Made by a program: the position numbers and the translations under genes. This document shows positions 1 through 11,029 of a DNA stretch of 64,000 nucleotides, in pieces. The stretch spans positions 22,531,070 to 22,595,069 of the forward strand of contig JAQNBH010000010.1 of NCBI GenBank assembly GCA_028752905.1, in the 5' to 3' direction. Under the pieces are notes generated by a model. It ran no database searches. It saw only the letters and a list, made by a program, of their open reading frames with translations, and was not told the DNA's origin. Numbering within the stretch: the stretch's first letter is position 1; each line of letters begins with the position of its first letter. The DNA comes from Cladorhizidae sp. MBARI D1340-BT2 (Eukaryota; Porifera; Demospongiae; Poecilosclerida; Cladorhizidae).

Positions 1-1680
1 ATCTACAGAGCTCTAAATTGGTAACCATAAGTGTTGTTTTTTAAAGTAAAAAAAAATGCCATTGTCCCCCCAAGACACTGTGTTTGTGTGATGGGCATCT
101 GTCTGAAAAGATATTGGGTTTGTGTGATACATCTGTCTCAACAGACACTGTGTTTGTGTGGTACATCTGTCTGTACAATGTGTGGGGCACCTGTATGTAC
201 AACACAGGGTTTGTGCGACCTGTTATCAATTTGTGGTAATCTGTTATAATGTGCCGCCCATGAGATGAGAAAGATCAGTAAAATCACTTGGAATAAGAAA
301 GTCTGTGAGTCACCAAGTTCCATTTCCTGGGGAGGAGAGTGTCAAATATGAGCGACACACAAAAACTCTACAGGTATATACATTGAATTCCCTGAGTGCA
401 TAATAAATGGCATTCAAAATAAAACAGGTTATTGTAGAACTTATTAAACGTTCCTTTTCCATGAGGCAGGCAGAAATGACTGAACAGTCAAGTTGTTGAC
501 CATATATTTTCCAGGAAAGAAGCTGAGACAGTAAGTCACTTATCAGGTCACAATTTCTAACCAATGCCAGAACAACAATTAATTTTGGTGAAGGTCAGTG
601 TGTACTTATAATTTCTTGGTAGTACTGGCCATTCTGCTAGCACAGTTCTTTTTGTAGCTGATGGTGGAAATGCAGGTGACGAGAAATTGAGAGTATATAC
701 TTGCAAATGAGCATTGGACAAAAATTCCTGATATCATAGAGCAAGCATCGAAGCACAACACAAGACACGACTTTCTGATGTGCTATATACATGATTCCCA
801 GTGTGGGTTAAAAAAATATATCAGGTTCTGAGTAAATCAAATAGCGACTTATTTATACCAAAAATTGTGCAGCTGCTATATATATAGCTCAACTCCATAT
901 TGCACATACACAAGTGTGTTTATGAAATTTTTCAGTTTTTGGGGGTTGAATAATGGACTAGTTCTGATTTGAGAAACAGTCATTGCACTGTCTTGAATAC
1001 TATACTAATAAAATTGTATACAAGTTAGATCGATAGATATATACAATATCCAGAGGAATAACTTCACAAGTCAAGAGTGCCAAATGCTGAGAGCACTCAT
1101 AATTCATAATTCATTAGCTACAAAGTAGTCATTCAATAAAGGATGGTGATTTAGGTCGACTGTGAATGCTGCTCATTATACAGAGCATTCTCTAATTCCT
1201 TAAATCCTCATTGCCAGTTGCATATTTGGCACTGCTTTTGTATGAACGAGTGAGAAGGGCTCAAAGATGTTGGATTACTCTGTCTTTGAGCCCATCACTA
1301 CATGGAAATTTCTAACAAAAGCTCTCTCAAGGAGCGATCTTGGAATAACCTCTAGATGGGTTAAGGTAACCTTTTGGTAGGGGCCAAGGTGCATCAAAAC
1401 CATAGTCTTATAGTCCCGACTCATGGTATATAGTTCACTGGTAGTGATAAAGGTAAGGCCTACTGCCAGCATAAACACCCCCAAATTAAAATGTGAATAA
1501 CTTTTATATTTGGAACTATCTTGGAACTATCTTGAATATCATGAAATTGGGGAAAAACAGTAATTTTCCATATCCTGAAAGAAAAGATAACTTATTTTGA
1601 CTTGTTACCATGGAAACCAATGATGTCATCGACTTGCAGGTGGCTACAACTCTTTGTTTAATCAACTGTTTCTGCAGACT
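1..1680. other. No gene recognised
   Basis: Short ORFs only. Bases 75-225 hold a poor tandem repeat around a GTTTGTGTG...CATCTGTCTG motif (copies near 77, 116, 144). Nothing else could be identified. Confidence 0.5.
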
Positions 1681-1954
1681 CGAGAAAGCTCTTGAAATGT
1701 CAGCTAAGAAGTCTTGGACGACAAAAAAAACTAGTTGCTAAAGCTAGATCTAAAAGAGCTCAGGTAGCGATCGCGGATCAATCCCTCCAAGGGTTGAAAA
1801 AATCGTGCGCGTTTTTAATTACGCGAGCGGTACGAATGTGTTAATGAAACTTATAATGAAACTTATAATGAACTGTGCACGTGGCTGGTGAACTGCACAT
1901 TATAATTCCTTATAATTACATTGATTAATATTATTTAAAATATATAGTTTTTGT

Positions 1955-2250
1955 TTTTACCATGTTTTTACCATGATTATATCTTTTACCATGATATATA
2001 TATATATATCTTATAATTATTTACTTTTTTACCACGATCGAATTAAGTTTTTACCATGTTTTTACCATGATAATATATCTTTTACCATGTTTTTACCATG
2101 ATATATCTTTTACCATGATATATCGATATATAATTATTTACAATATATATTTTTTACCACGATCGAATTAATTGTGCATTTAAAATTAGTTATTTATTTA
2201 AAATTGGTATTGTGCATTTAAAATTAGTTATTTATTTAAAATTGATATTG
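1955..2250. repeat. AT-rich degenerate repeats inside the Merlin-like element
   Basis: Many copies of TTTTTACCATG or TTTTACCACGATCGAATTA between 1955 and 2170, then a 38-base tandem duplication starting at 2173 and 2211 (TGTGCATTTAAAATTAGTTA). Confidence 0.75.
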
Positions 2251-2323
2251 TGCAGTTATAGAACGGATGATGTTCTTGTACGCCTCCTCCGTTGTCCTTC
2301 CTTTACGCTCCCTCCACATGAAT

Positions 2324-3127
2324 TCATCTATATAGATACGATGGTGGCTGGTGACGATGGACGCCCTTCAACAATTTCATCTTTATCTTTTCCTGTAAAG
2401 AATGTAGAATGTTATTCAAGTTATGTATTATTAAATACCAGTTATATATATTTACCCTATTCCAATACGATTCTATGTGCTGAGTGTGCACCCCCGTTGT
2501 ATGGTCGACAAATTGAATCGAGTGGTTGACCGTAGCATGGCTAGCCACACCAGGCACAACTGCCACCCTCCTGTATGCGGCCCATTGGCACAATCATTCC
2601 TTGTGCAACATGTGCTTGAATTATTGGCAGGAGTGTTGCTGCATCCCATTGGGCCACAATCTGCATGGAACCTTAGAAAATATTGCAATAATAATTGACT
2701 ATCATGGCAAACGCAAGTGGTCATGAATACCAAGAGCTGGTGTGTGGTTAGTATCCACCATCCCAAACACCCAAACGTCTTGTGCTGGAGGGTGTCCTCT
2801 GTGATGCTATTCATTGACAAAGAACAAACGTTTATCTCTTGTTCAATATGATATATGACTGCCTTGAAATACCTTTGGTTTATGTGACTCATCGATTTGC
2901 ACAACCATGCCAGACCCACCTAACACAATAGGTTGAGCACACAGCTCTGTGGAACATACCTCCCGCAGCCACTGGTATACATTGACTGCAGTATCTTTGT
3001 TACAACCGCACTCACATGCAGCATCTGTAACCTGGTATTCCCTGGACCACCAATAAATAAGGTTGATCCAGCTTCGCAGCGGAAGCCGTGATTTAGAAGG
3101 GAAAAAAACTCCCTGTATATAAGTCAA
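2324..3127 (-). pseudogene. ISXO2-like (Merlin) transposase pseudogene
   Basis: Fragments in three frames. The 5' part contains CECGCNKDTAVNVYQWLREV and VVQIDESHKPKVFQG (first catalytic Asp, near 2900). A middle part has a frameshifted match to a 'GMVDTNH' strand near 2750. The 3' part has WAAYRRVAVVPGVASHATVN and GVHTQHIESYWNRV with the catalytic Glu. The second Asp expected just before WAAY is lost. Inactive. Confidence 0.75.
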
Positions 3128-3393
3128 TGGTATGATTCAGTTTAATCAACACAACTGCATTCAATCTGTATACCATGGCGAATTGATTTAGTAGATTTGC
3201 ATGCCCAAGTCCAACCATCCTTCAATGAAGCCTTTCTTCTCAAAGTCATATTTATACTGCATCTAATACATCTAATGCATCTAATACACAGGTATAACAT
3301 CCTACTGTGATATTTTACCATATCGCGTACTTGTTATTACCTACCCGATATGCGCATGCTCAGTAAAGGTTTGCGCATCCTCAGTCCCATGAT

Positions 3394-3530
3394 AAATACA
3401 TTATTGAATTGATACGGTGAAATATCACTCGTCTGATTGGCCGGTATTTTCACACGTGCCTGCGGCACTCGTGGAAATACTAGCCACAGACTCGTGATAT
3501 TTCCCCGTATCAATGTAATAATGTATATTT
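3394..3530. repeat. Foldback (hairpin) element, about 137 bases
   Basis: The left arm near 3394-3428 (ACATTATTGAATTGATACGG) pairs with the right arm near 3494-3530 (CCGTATCAATGTAATAATGT), and the complementarity continues to a centre near 3463 (CACACGTGCC/GGCACTCGTG). It looks like a small MITE-type palindrome lying inside the Merlin-like element. Confidence 0.7.
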
Positions 3531-3603
3531 AACAATTCGGACACAGCTCGCGTAATTAAAAACGCGCACGATTTTTTCCGAGCTTATATTGGCGATCGCC
3601 ACA

Positions 3604-4942
3604 TCTCAAGAGCGCGAGCCATCTAGTGCTTCTGTCGATGCTGTTCCAGAGCTCCAGGATGTGGAGAGAACCCGAGAGCATTTCAGAGCTCGAAACAGAA
3701 ACGGAGGAAGATTTTGATGATGAGCAGGCACAATTGATGTTTGATGACTTCATGGTGGCTCTGCCTCTGCACACTCGAAAGATGTTCGCTGTTGTTCTTA
3801 TGGAGAGCTTCAAGAAGAGACAGAAGATGTCAGTAAGGAATATTCTGCTCTGGAACCCAGACAGGGGAAGCATGAGAGAACAACAATCTACCATAATGAA
3901 GAGGTTGGGTTGTCATATATAATATGTTATACAGATCAAGCTTTAATATTTTTTATGTTGATAGATGAATCACACAGTAAGTGGGTCCGGAAGAATGCTT
4001 TCTCGCATGGGAAGCCAAACATGACTGCTCAAGTATTCTGTGCTTGGGTGAATGAGCACTTGTTATAATACCTTCTCGTCACTTGCCACCACACTTCCCC
4101 AGGAGCATTTCCTTCCATGCGCTGGCTCCACCATCTTGGGTTTAGGCCCATCAACCACAAAAAGGGCATATACATTGACGGACATGAGAGGGAGGATGTT
4201 GTCAAATATCGAAATATATATGTAATGTACATTATAGGAGTTTCTGAAAGAGATGGAGTTGCTCTACCAGTCACACAAGCCCCCACCTCAATGCAGTGAT
4301 GAGGTGCTCCGAGTTAGGCAGGAGGAGGAGGAGGAGGAGGAGAAGAAGACACTGGTAGTTATTTACCATGATGAGAGCATCTATAATGCAAACGAAGGGC
4401 AGACGTGGATGTGGGGTGAGGAAGATAAGCCAGCCATTCTACCAAAGACGAAAGGTAGTGGAATTATGGTTGCAGATTTCGTGGATGAGCACGAAGGTTA
4501 TCTCAGGCCCACTCCTGAACAGCACGCCATAGCTCAGACGAAAATCAAGAAAATAGCAAGAGTTTTCCTAGAATATGGTGCTGAGCGACAAGGGTATCGC
4601 TTCATGGGGCAAATGGAAATGGCATGCGACATTGCCAGCTTCAAGTATCCTCCAAGCATGCACGCAGTGCTGTTCATCCTGGATCAGAGTATAATATTAT
4701 AGTGCCACAAGAAATATGGTGAAAATGCTCTAATTGCGAAGAATATCTTAATCAAGGATGGAGGGCCATGTCGAGTTCGTGACACAGTTTGGGGCAATAG
4801 ACCACAGAGCATGGTCCATCAAGATGGAACTGTTAAGGGCCTCAAGACCATTTTGACGGAGAGAGGCCTAGTGAACGCTCTCGACTCTGTTTGTATTGAC
4901 CTTATTAGAATTCAGAAAGGCAGGCAAGAAAGGAACTGTTAA
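3604..4942 (+). pseudogene. DDE transposase-like pseudogene
   Basis: Remnants in order: an acidic N-terminal part with MFDDFMVALPLHTRKMF (near 3735-3790); AFSHGKPNMTAQVFCAWVNE and INHKKGIYIDGHEREDVVKY (about 3995-4210); VVIYHDESIYNANEGQTW with the first catalytic Asp (about 4355); FILDQS with the second (about 4675), followed by a short in-frame insertion with a stop and then HKKYGENALIAKN; and RDTVWG and GLKTILTERGL near the end. Frameshifts and stops at several places mean it is inactive. Confidence 0.7.
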
Positions 4943-5881
4943 ATTGTCACACCGGCGTATATTTAATGAAAGTGTGCAACTTCTTTCCACTCACTCAACT
5001 TAAATTGCATGTAACTTCACTTATTAATTAACCATTTTGTTTTGTGCATGTAATAGTAATAATTATGAACTTTACCTTGACTCTGTGGACCAAATTTCTA
5101 TTTGAAGTGGGTAGTGTCAAGTCAGTGCATATCTCATTTAAAAAAAAGATTATCAAAAATCCACCTTGACCGCATAGTCAAAACTTTGGAGTGTTATTTG
5201 TATATGGAGTTTGGGAAATCCCCCTTCTAGAAATGGTAACCACCCCCATTTTTCTATTATACTTGTGGTCATCACTATGCAGAAATTTATTGTGTCACCT
5301 TGTGTACCAGGGTGTCCCCTATCCACTGACAAAGTTTCAGAGTGTTCCTTCATTCCTGTGGACTTATGCACCATTATATTAAAAAATGCATTTGGGGACG
5401 TTTATTCTGGCAGGCAGTAGTTTGTCACCAACAATTGACCCCTTGTATAGAGAATTTTCACATAAGGAGAGGATTTCAAAAATTAACTGGTCTACTAGTT
5501 CAGTGCTCACTCCATGCCAATAATGGCTATTATCTTGTCTCGGTTTCCCGCCAAATAGAAGCCAAATAGAACACAGGCACTCCACCATGAACAGTTTACC
5601 TCTCTTTGCAAAGGAGGATTAGGCAATGCCATGTTAGAATCAGAGCCGATTAGTGTCATAGTAAGTTGGACCAATTTTGGGTGCATCGCCACTTCAAAGT
5701 GACCCAAGATAAATATAAGATCTGGCAGCGATTATTATAGCATCGTTCTTTGGTGTCATGTGCAACTATTATAAATCTCTTACATTTTTAAAATAACCAA
5801 TGTAATTATGACATGAACTTCATCCCAAATACACACCACACATGAAGAACAATAATCTCTAGTAAACACAAAAGTTCATAG
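4943..5881. other. 3' flank or UTR of the large gene; no other gene seen
   Basis: Only short overlapping ORFs without recognisable features. Probably contains the 3' UTR of the minus-strand gene. Confidence 0.5.
5286..5406 (-). promoter_or_regulatory. Candidate polyadenylation signals for the large gene
   Basis: Minus-strand AATAAA occurs at 5401-5406 and 5286-5291, 480-600 bases past the stop codon, with no closer canonical hexamer seen. Which one is used, if either, cannot be told from sequence. Confidence 0.25.
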
Positions 5882-6222
5882 TTATGGAGGTGTTGGCAGA
5901 AGGCTGCATATGCTTTCAGCAAACAACCCAAATCTATAACCCTCTTCTGAGTAAGGCCCAGGTACTTTGTAGTCGGTGTAGATGCTTGCAGTAACAGGGC
6001 CGTTGGGGTCGTTAACTTCACCAATTGGACCAGACTGCCTGTTTCCCACATAAAGACATGGTTCTTCTGTGTGATCCCATGTGGATTGATGCAAAAAGCC
6101 AATGTAGCTGCGTCGTTGCGTGCCTACCGTTGTGATGCTGACGACAAATGCATCAGTAGCATTACCATTAAGAAGCACTCCAGTGAAAGGCGTTATATCA
6201 ACAGGGATATTCCAAAATTGTC
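5882..6222 (-). CDS. Exon 78: VWD-like domain, C-terminal part with stop
   Basis: Terminal exon. Acceptor AG lies at 6223-6224 and TAA at 5882-5884. It starts with QFWNIPVDITPF, which continues the HGLLG end of the previous exon to give an 'HGLLGQFW' motif typical of VWD and ITIH C-terminal domains. Two cysteine-bearing stretches (EEPCLYVG and ESICSLLP) follow. No membrane helix or GPI-like tail is visible. Phase 1 entry. Confidence 0.85.
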
Positions 6223-6360
6223 CTATGTAGAGGAAACGGGAACAATCAATCAACAACAACCAAACAATGTCATACGGGTTAAATTAGAAGCAAAAAATGG
6301 ACAAAATAGTTCAGTGAATAACCAACAAGCAAGCAAACAATGTTTGAATGTGTAACACTT

Positions 6361-6456
6361 GAAACCCTGTGTCAACCCAGACCAAACATTGTGCGACATT
6401 TTACTCTCGCAGATTACCAAGGGTAAGTTCAGCCCAGTTTGGAACTAAATACGGAA
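6361..6456 (-). pseudogene. Relic of a duplicated piece of exon 77 in the last intron
   Basis: Bases 6416-6452 match 6955-6992 of exon 77 almost exactly (shared AGTTTGGAACT and GGGTAAGTTCAGC). Translated on the minus strand the relic reads VPNWAELTL against VPNCAELTL in the exon. It has no complete exon structure. Confidence 0.65.
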
Positions 6457-6819
6457 GGTTTTAGTAACAAAAATATATATATATATTTTTTTAATGCTGA
6501 TGTGGTTGCAGTCTAGCCTTGTAAAGCCTGCTTCTTGCATAGCCATCTCTACATCAATTGCTCAAGAGTTAGACGGGAATAAATGGAAAGGCAAGAAGTT
6601 TGTCTACCTGCAAGTTACAAGGATGATCATTGTGACATGGCAAAGCCCATCACAAAGCATGTTGGTCCGAATTATGCTTCAAATGAATTTTTAACTTTGG
6701 CACCCTGTACATTTTCTGCACTGTGATAAATAACGATCAATATTTGTGTCACTTTTCTTTTTTGTGCAGCAATACTGAGTTTGCTTGCTATTTGTATTCA
6801 AGTGAATGCTGGAAATTAC

Positions 6820-7368
6820 CTAAAAGACCATGTGCTAGCCTGTGGCCAAAGTTGAGACCTCTCATCACGACAAACTGGACCATATTCCCAGTTATCATCG
6901 ATTCAGGTTGGTCAGGATCTACCAAAACACGTGGCTCACAGATCACCCACATAACAAGGGTAAGTTCAGCACAGTTTGGAACTGAAATACGGACACGGTT
7001 ACTGTATCTCCTGACATTCACTCCTTCTGTCGAGTATCTTCCCATGGAAGCAAGATTTACACCATTTACAGTAGCAGCACATTCGTTCGCGTCTACACCA
7101 ACGTTTATGCACTGGTTGGCATTGTCCACTGCTCTCACACCAATACTGTCCATTATATTAAACCTGTCGCTGAGAGAGGTGTAACGGGTGTTGACACTGG
7201 CACACTCATCAGTGACCAAGTTGAACCAGTTTCCTGCTTCACCATGTACTTCATAGCACAGAGAGAGCTTGTCTGTATTCATAGTATCTAGTTGTTCATC
7301 TGAGACCAGGATGGGTACAGTATAGAGAGGATCTCCCATCACAGTGTCGTTCACTAGGATTCCGACAT
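6820..7368 (-). CDS. Exon 77: VWD/ITIH C-terminal-like domain, first part
   Basis: A 183-codon exon, the longest in the gene. It opens with DVGILVNDTVMGDPLYTVPI, where the 'GDP' turn recalls the GDPHF motif of VWD domains, then LCYEVHGEAGNWFNLVTD, a pattern shared with ITIH C-terminal/VWD-like regions. It carries several cysteines and ends in HRLAHGLLG. The assignment is from motif recall only; a VWD variant specific to sponges is possible. Confidence 0.8.
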
Positions 7369-7468
7369 CTGTTGGATGGAATTAGAATAATAGATCACTC
7401 ACTATTCCTATTGGAACACAGTTCACCCTAAGCAAAATACATTCACTTGACTAAACGAGCATGTGTAC

Positions 7469-7663
7469 CTTCAATTGTTACAGTGGTTATTGAAGGATTG
7501 CCAGGTTGAACAAGGTCATTGCCATCTAGGTTGAGAGTGATGGTGAAGCTCTCTAGATCTTCACTCTCACTGTCAGTGCGGATAGTAATAGTAATGCACT
7601 GTCTGTCGCCGGCACTCTGACCAAATGTTACAGAGAATGGACCACCAATGTAGTCACTTCCAA
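7469..7663 (-). CDS. Exon 76: Calx-beta D39, second half
   Basis: Starts GSDYIGGPFSVTFG and ends SITTVTIEG. The strand with cysteine is DRQCITITI. The usual closing acidic cluster (DDDG) is missing, so calcium binding by this last domain is doubtful. Too short for a long ORF, but the splice sites and phase fit. Confidence 0.85.
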
Positions 7664-7740
7664 CTGAAGTGAGGAGACAATTTATGAAATATGTTATGTC
7701 TTAAAATGCAACTGTAACCTGTGAAAATTAGCACACTCAC

Positions 7741-7881
7741 CAGTGGTAGAGATGTCAGAAGTACTGATGCCATCTATGGTTATACTTTCATTAGTCATAA
7801 TATTCTTGATCAGGCACACATCTCCTGTGCCCACTTGCTCAGAGAAAGAGTAAGTTGGAAACTCGAACCGAATAGTGGGAA
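7741..7881 (-). CDS. Exon 75: Calx-beta D39, first half
   Basis: 47 codons, starting PTIRFEFPTYSFSEQVG, with the A-half cysteine in GDVCLIKN. Splice sites are AG at 7882-7883 and GT at 7739-7740. Confidence 0.85.
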
Positions 7882-8068
7882 CTGAAACACAAACAAACTC
7901 AACAAATCAAGGACAACCATGTACTATGTAGCATCTCTTCAGTTCAATGTTATAGAGATACTATACAATTACTTTGTGTTTGCAATAAAACAATAATAAG
8001 CATAATTAATAATGCAATAAAGTTCCAACAAAAAAAACCTGTGTATAGTATATACTTAATACCCTTAC

Positions 8069-8269
8069 CACCGTTGTCCGTAATAATAATTTCAATGGTA
8101 TTAGTAGTGCCAGTATTGACATTGGGATTCTCTGGGGTAATGCGAATTGTAAAAGACTCATCCGGTTCTTGGGGGTCTGAATCATCTATAATGGCCGTGC
8201 TGGTGAAGCAGGCCCTTAAGTCACCCGCCGGGATGGTAAATGAAGTAGGAATATCTCCGTCAGTGAAAT
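8069..8269 (-). CDS. Exon 74: Calx-beta D38, second half
   Basis: Starts FTDGDIPTSFTI, with cysteine in LRACFTST, an acidic loop DDSDPQEPDESF, and a weak closing cluster TDNGG in place of DDDG. Confidence 0.87.
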
Positions 8270-8442
8270 CTAAATGTAGAATATCAAAGAAAAAATTGGT
8301 TGAATCCACAAGTTTTCCTTCATGGTTAACAATATAGTACACCATGAAGTTCTGTCTTCAATGCCAAAAAAATTCAAGATGCAGACTATACTATAACCAA
8401 TAAGAGTTGTGGGCTGGAAAATGACAACCATGGACTGCCTTC

Positions 8443-8470
8443 ATATATATATATATTATATATATATATA
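8443..8470. repeat. (AT)n microsatellite
   Basis: Alternating AT run in the intron between exons 73 and 74. The rest of that intron (8270-8728) shows nothing recognisable. Confidence 0.85.
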
Positions 8471-8728
8471 TTTTTTAACTTTGAATTAGGAAATGATACA
8501 TACATGCTGTACATGAAATGAAACCCAGACATGGAGTTTAACTCTTAAGGCTTAAGTCAACACTCAATAAAGGTGACTGGTTAAAATAATCTCTCAACAA
8601 ACTCTTAGTTGACATAGTAGAGTTCATTTAACCTAAATGCTCGGGCCTTCATCAAGAATAAGATGAGATACCTTCACACTCACACACATGCACATAAACA
8701 CACTTATATAAAGTGTCTTATTCCTTAC

Positions 8729-8875
8729 CATCGCCTCTAGTAGCACTTCCTGCTTGAACATTCAAGTCAACTGTGACGGGTACAACTGTGCGTCTATTCT
8801 TCACAATGCACACATTGAACGTGCCAAAACTTTCCGGTACTCTGATACTTGGAGTTTCAATAGAAACTGTCACAT
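8729..8875 (-). CDS. Exon 73: Calx-beta D38, first half
   Basis: Starts VTVSIETPSIRVPESFG, with cysteine in FNVCIVKN. Its sequence style is closest to exon 22 (D12 A), not to its direct neighbours. Confidence 0.87.
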
Positions 8876-9216
8876 CTGCAATAAAATAAAACACATAACA
8901 TATCATAATTGGAAAATAAATCCCCTTTTTATGTGCCATGGCCCACCTTTACATTTTAGTGGGTTCACTTCACTTATTTAAAAAAGATTGTATATAATTG
9001 GAGAATATATCATCTAAAGCCATAGCTCATAAGGCATATTGTACAAGCAGTATGTAAATCTCCATTGCAAATATTTACCTGTTCACAATAATTAGATAGA
9101 ACTATGTAAGTGAAACATTGCCATCTCTGTAACACAATTAACAACATGGGCTTACTCCACGAGTAACTACCAAGAACATACACTGACAAAAAATTAAACT
9201 AATCAACAAATCTCAC

Positions 9217-9450
9217 CATCATCATCAATAACATTAATAGTTGTCTGATCAGGAGTTCCGAGCATCACGATAGTCCCTGATAAGATCTCCAAAGTGGCTG
9301 TGTAGGTCTCAATGTCCTCGAGGCCAATTTCATCATCAATTAAGGTTAGTGAAATCGGGATGCTGTCTGGGGGGTTATCTCCCATACCAAATGTAATGGT
9401 CACATCAATTGCAGGTGCTGAATTGATCACATTTACCTGTGTACTGGGAC
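9217..9450 (-). CDS. Exon 72: Calx-beta D37, second half
   Basis: 78 codons. Begins PSTQVNVINS, carries LIDDEIGLEDIETYTATL, and ends INVIDDDG with the full acidic cluster. No cysteine. Confidence 0.87.
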
Positions 9451-9523
9451 CTATATAAAATACAAATAATACGCAAATGCATGACAAAAATGCATAGCCA
9501 ATTTTCTCATGTTTGGAGAGATT

Positions 9524-9554
<31 letters not shown>

Positions 9555-9627
9555 TATTTTTACTTTAGAAATCACTGAAGTAGGCCTGTCATCAATATCA
9601 ATAAACAATTCCATTTGTAATACGTAC

Positions 9628-9747
9628 CTCCGGTCACACGAACAGTGAACAATTCGTTTCGATCACCGACCTTGACGACTGTGATTGATACTGTCCCATC
9701 ATTCTCGTTGAAGGTATAGGAAGGCAGGTCAAACCTAACTAGTATCC
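9628..9747 (-). CDS. Exon 71: Calx-beta D37, first half (short 40-codon type)
   Basis: Starts ILVRFDLPSYTFNENDG and ends ELFTVRVTGG. At 40 codons it matches the length and shape of exons 14 and 20 (D8 and D11 A halves), a shortened A half that lacks the final beta-hairpin segment. Confidence 0.83.
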
Positions 9748-9825
9748 CTACACAAGTGATACATATTTCATAAACACTCTAAATTATTATTTTTAATACT
9801 TATAGAAACTTGGACTTGCTCTTAC

Positions 9826-10017
9826 CGTCAATTCCTTCAATTTCTACAATGGCCATAACAGGGTCAAAAATTTCACTGCTGTTAGAACTCAATCTGACAT
9901 TCAATCTCTCTGTTCCTTCTTCGATGCCATCATCAGGAATTGTGATTTGAATACAGCGGCGAAGATTATCTTGGTCAAACGTTACTACCATGCTGATGAC
10001 GGAGTAGTCATAAGGAG
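9826..10017 (-). CDS. Exon 70: Calx-beta D36, second half
   Basis: Starts PYDYSVISMVVTF. The cysteine strand is LRRCIQITI and the acidic loop PDDGIEEGTE. The end reads EIEGIDG, so the calcium cluster is degraded. Confidence 0.87.
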
Positions 10018-10466
10018 CTAATAAGTAAAATATCAAGATCACATGATAAATTGCCCCAAGACTAAAAAAAATACTTCGTATTAATAGTTTCAATCTCATA
10101 CTCTCTATATACCAGAGACAGCCCAGCCATGGCTATTCTTAGGTTTGATTTTTTCTTCCCCACAAGATTCAAATACATTCAATTATATCCTTAGGCGTGG
10201 CATTGTCATGGCCTGACCAATATGAAATGTTTTTCTCCTGCTCTATTTGCATGGAGCTAATACCTTTCTAGCATCTGATCAAAGACAACCCCCAAATAGA
10301 GGAGATTAACTGTCAAGTTCACTGAGAGTTTTGATAAAGAAGCCAACTACTGATTAGAGACAACCTTCAACTAGATCATTTTTGTGACATTAAAAAACAA
10401 TTTATCAATGCATGTTTTGGTGATGACCTTAATATTCACATATACTACATTATTTACAAAAGTTAC

Positions 10467-10613
10467 CAGTAGCCGTGCCATCTTCGGTCTCGATGGTAAC
10501 AACGATTTCTCTGCCTAAAGTGGGTGGTGAGAATGCTATAGCACACACTTCAGTGGTGCGAGTGTCATTCTCCATAGTTATGTAGAGTGTTCTCTCAAAT
10601 CCAATTGTGACTT
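10467..10613 (-). CDS. Exon 69: Calx-beta D36, first half
   Basis: Starts VTIGFERTLYITMENDT, with cysteine in TEVCAIAF, and ends GTATG. Acceptor and donor are canonical. Confidence 0.88.
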
Positions 10614-10635
10614 CTGTAATACAGAAAATGAGGAA

Positions 10636-10648
10636 GGGGGGGGGGGGG
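10636..10648. repeat. Poly-G run (+ strand)
   Basis: 13 consecutive G directly upstream of exon 69 in the intron, so it is a poly-C tract in the transcript near the acceptor. Confidence 0.85.
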
Positions 10649-10834
10649 AGTGAAGAGAAAAGGTGAGTATTAGCAATCACTCTCTCTCTCTCTTGGCTGA
10701 TATGGGATGCACAGAAGCTAGAATTTTTTGTTTTGTCCTCTTACACCACCCTCCCCCAAATTATTGTTACAATGGTCACTACAACAATGGTTACTACATA
10801 GCATTGCAATAGGAATAACTTCAGCTTCACTTAC

Positions 10835-11029
10835 GATCATTGTCTATGATTACAATATCAGCTTCTGCGGGAGCCAGCTGAATTCTTGAATTCGTTGAAG
10901 ATAAAATTCCGTTGAAAAGTTCGGCATTTTCATCTATATCATCTTCATTGATGATGATGGTTACTAGTTGACTTGTTACTGAACTTGAGAATGTAAGAAT
11001 GATAGCCAAGGTGTTGTAGTCTTGGTTGG
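10835..11029 (-). CDS. Exon 68: Calx-beta D35, second half
   Basis: Starts NQDYNTLAIILTF and ends VIIDNDR. No cysteine where neighbours have one (SQLVTIII), matching its A half, which also lacks it. Confidence 0.87.

Larger units (their letters stand above)
1775..3591 (-). mobile_element. Decayed Merlin/ISXO2-like transposon nested in the DDE element
   Basis: A 32-base sequence at 1797-1828 recurs exactly as its reverse complement at 3546-3577 (core ATCGTGCGCGTTTTTAATTA), acting as terminal inverted repeats. GCGATCGC at 1767-1774 and 3592-3599 is a candidate 8-base target-site duplication; Merlin elements are known for 8-9 base duplications. The segments between this motif and the 32-base repeat differ on the two sides, so the exact ends are not certain. 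The encoded transposase remnant supports the family. Confidence 0.7.
1690..4942 (+). mobile_element. Decayed DDE-transposase element, interrupted by a nested element
   Basis: Plus-strand coding remnants on both sides of a nested insertion belong to one DDE transposase-like gene of a kind found as uncharacterised proteins in sponges and fungi. Coding traces begin near 1698 (ATG) and end at TAA 4940-4942. The outer inverted repeats of the element were not found, so the true ends are uncertain. Confidence 0.6.

Noticed and set aside
2212..2529. Plus-strand ORF of 105 codons
   Set aside because: It is the antisense of the Merlin-like transposase remnant and has no features of its own.
4689..4702. 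14-base GT...AG stretch in the DDE pseudogene as a tiny intron
   Set aside because: Removing it breaks the reading frame, whereas treating 12 bases as an insertion restores the family pattern. It is a mutation, not an intron.
5153..5707. Overlapping short ORFs downstream of the stop codon
   Set aside because: Several frames open by chance, no recognisable motif; more likely 3' UTR or intergenic.
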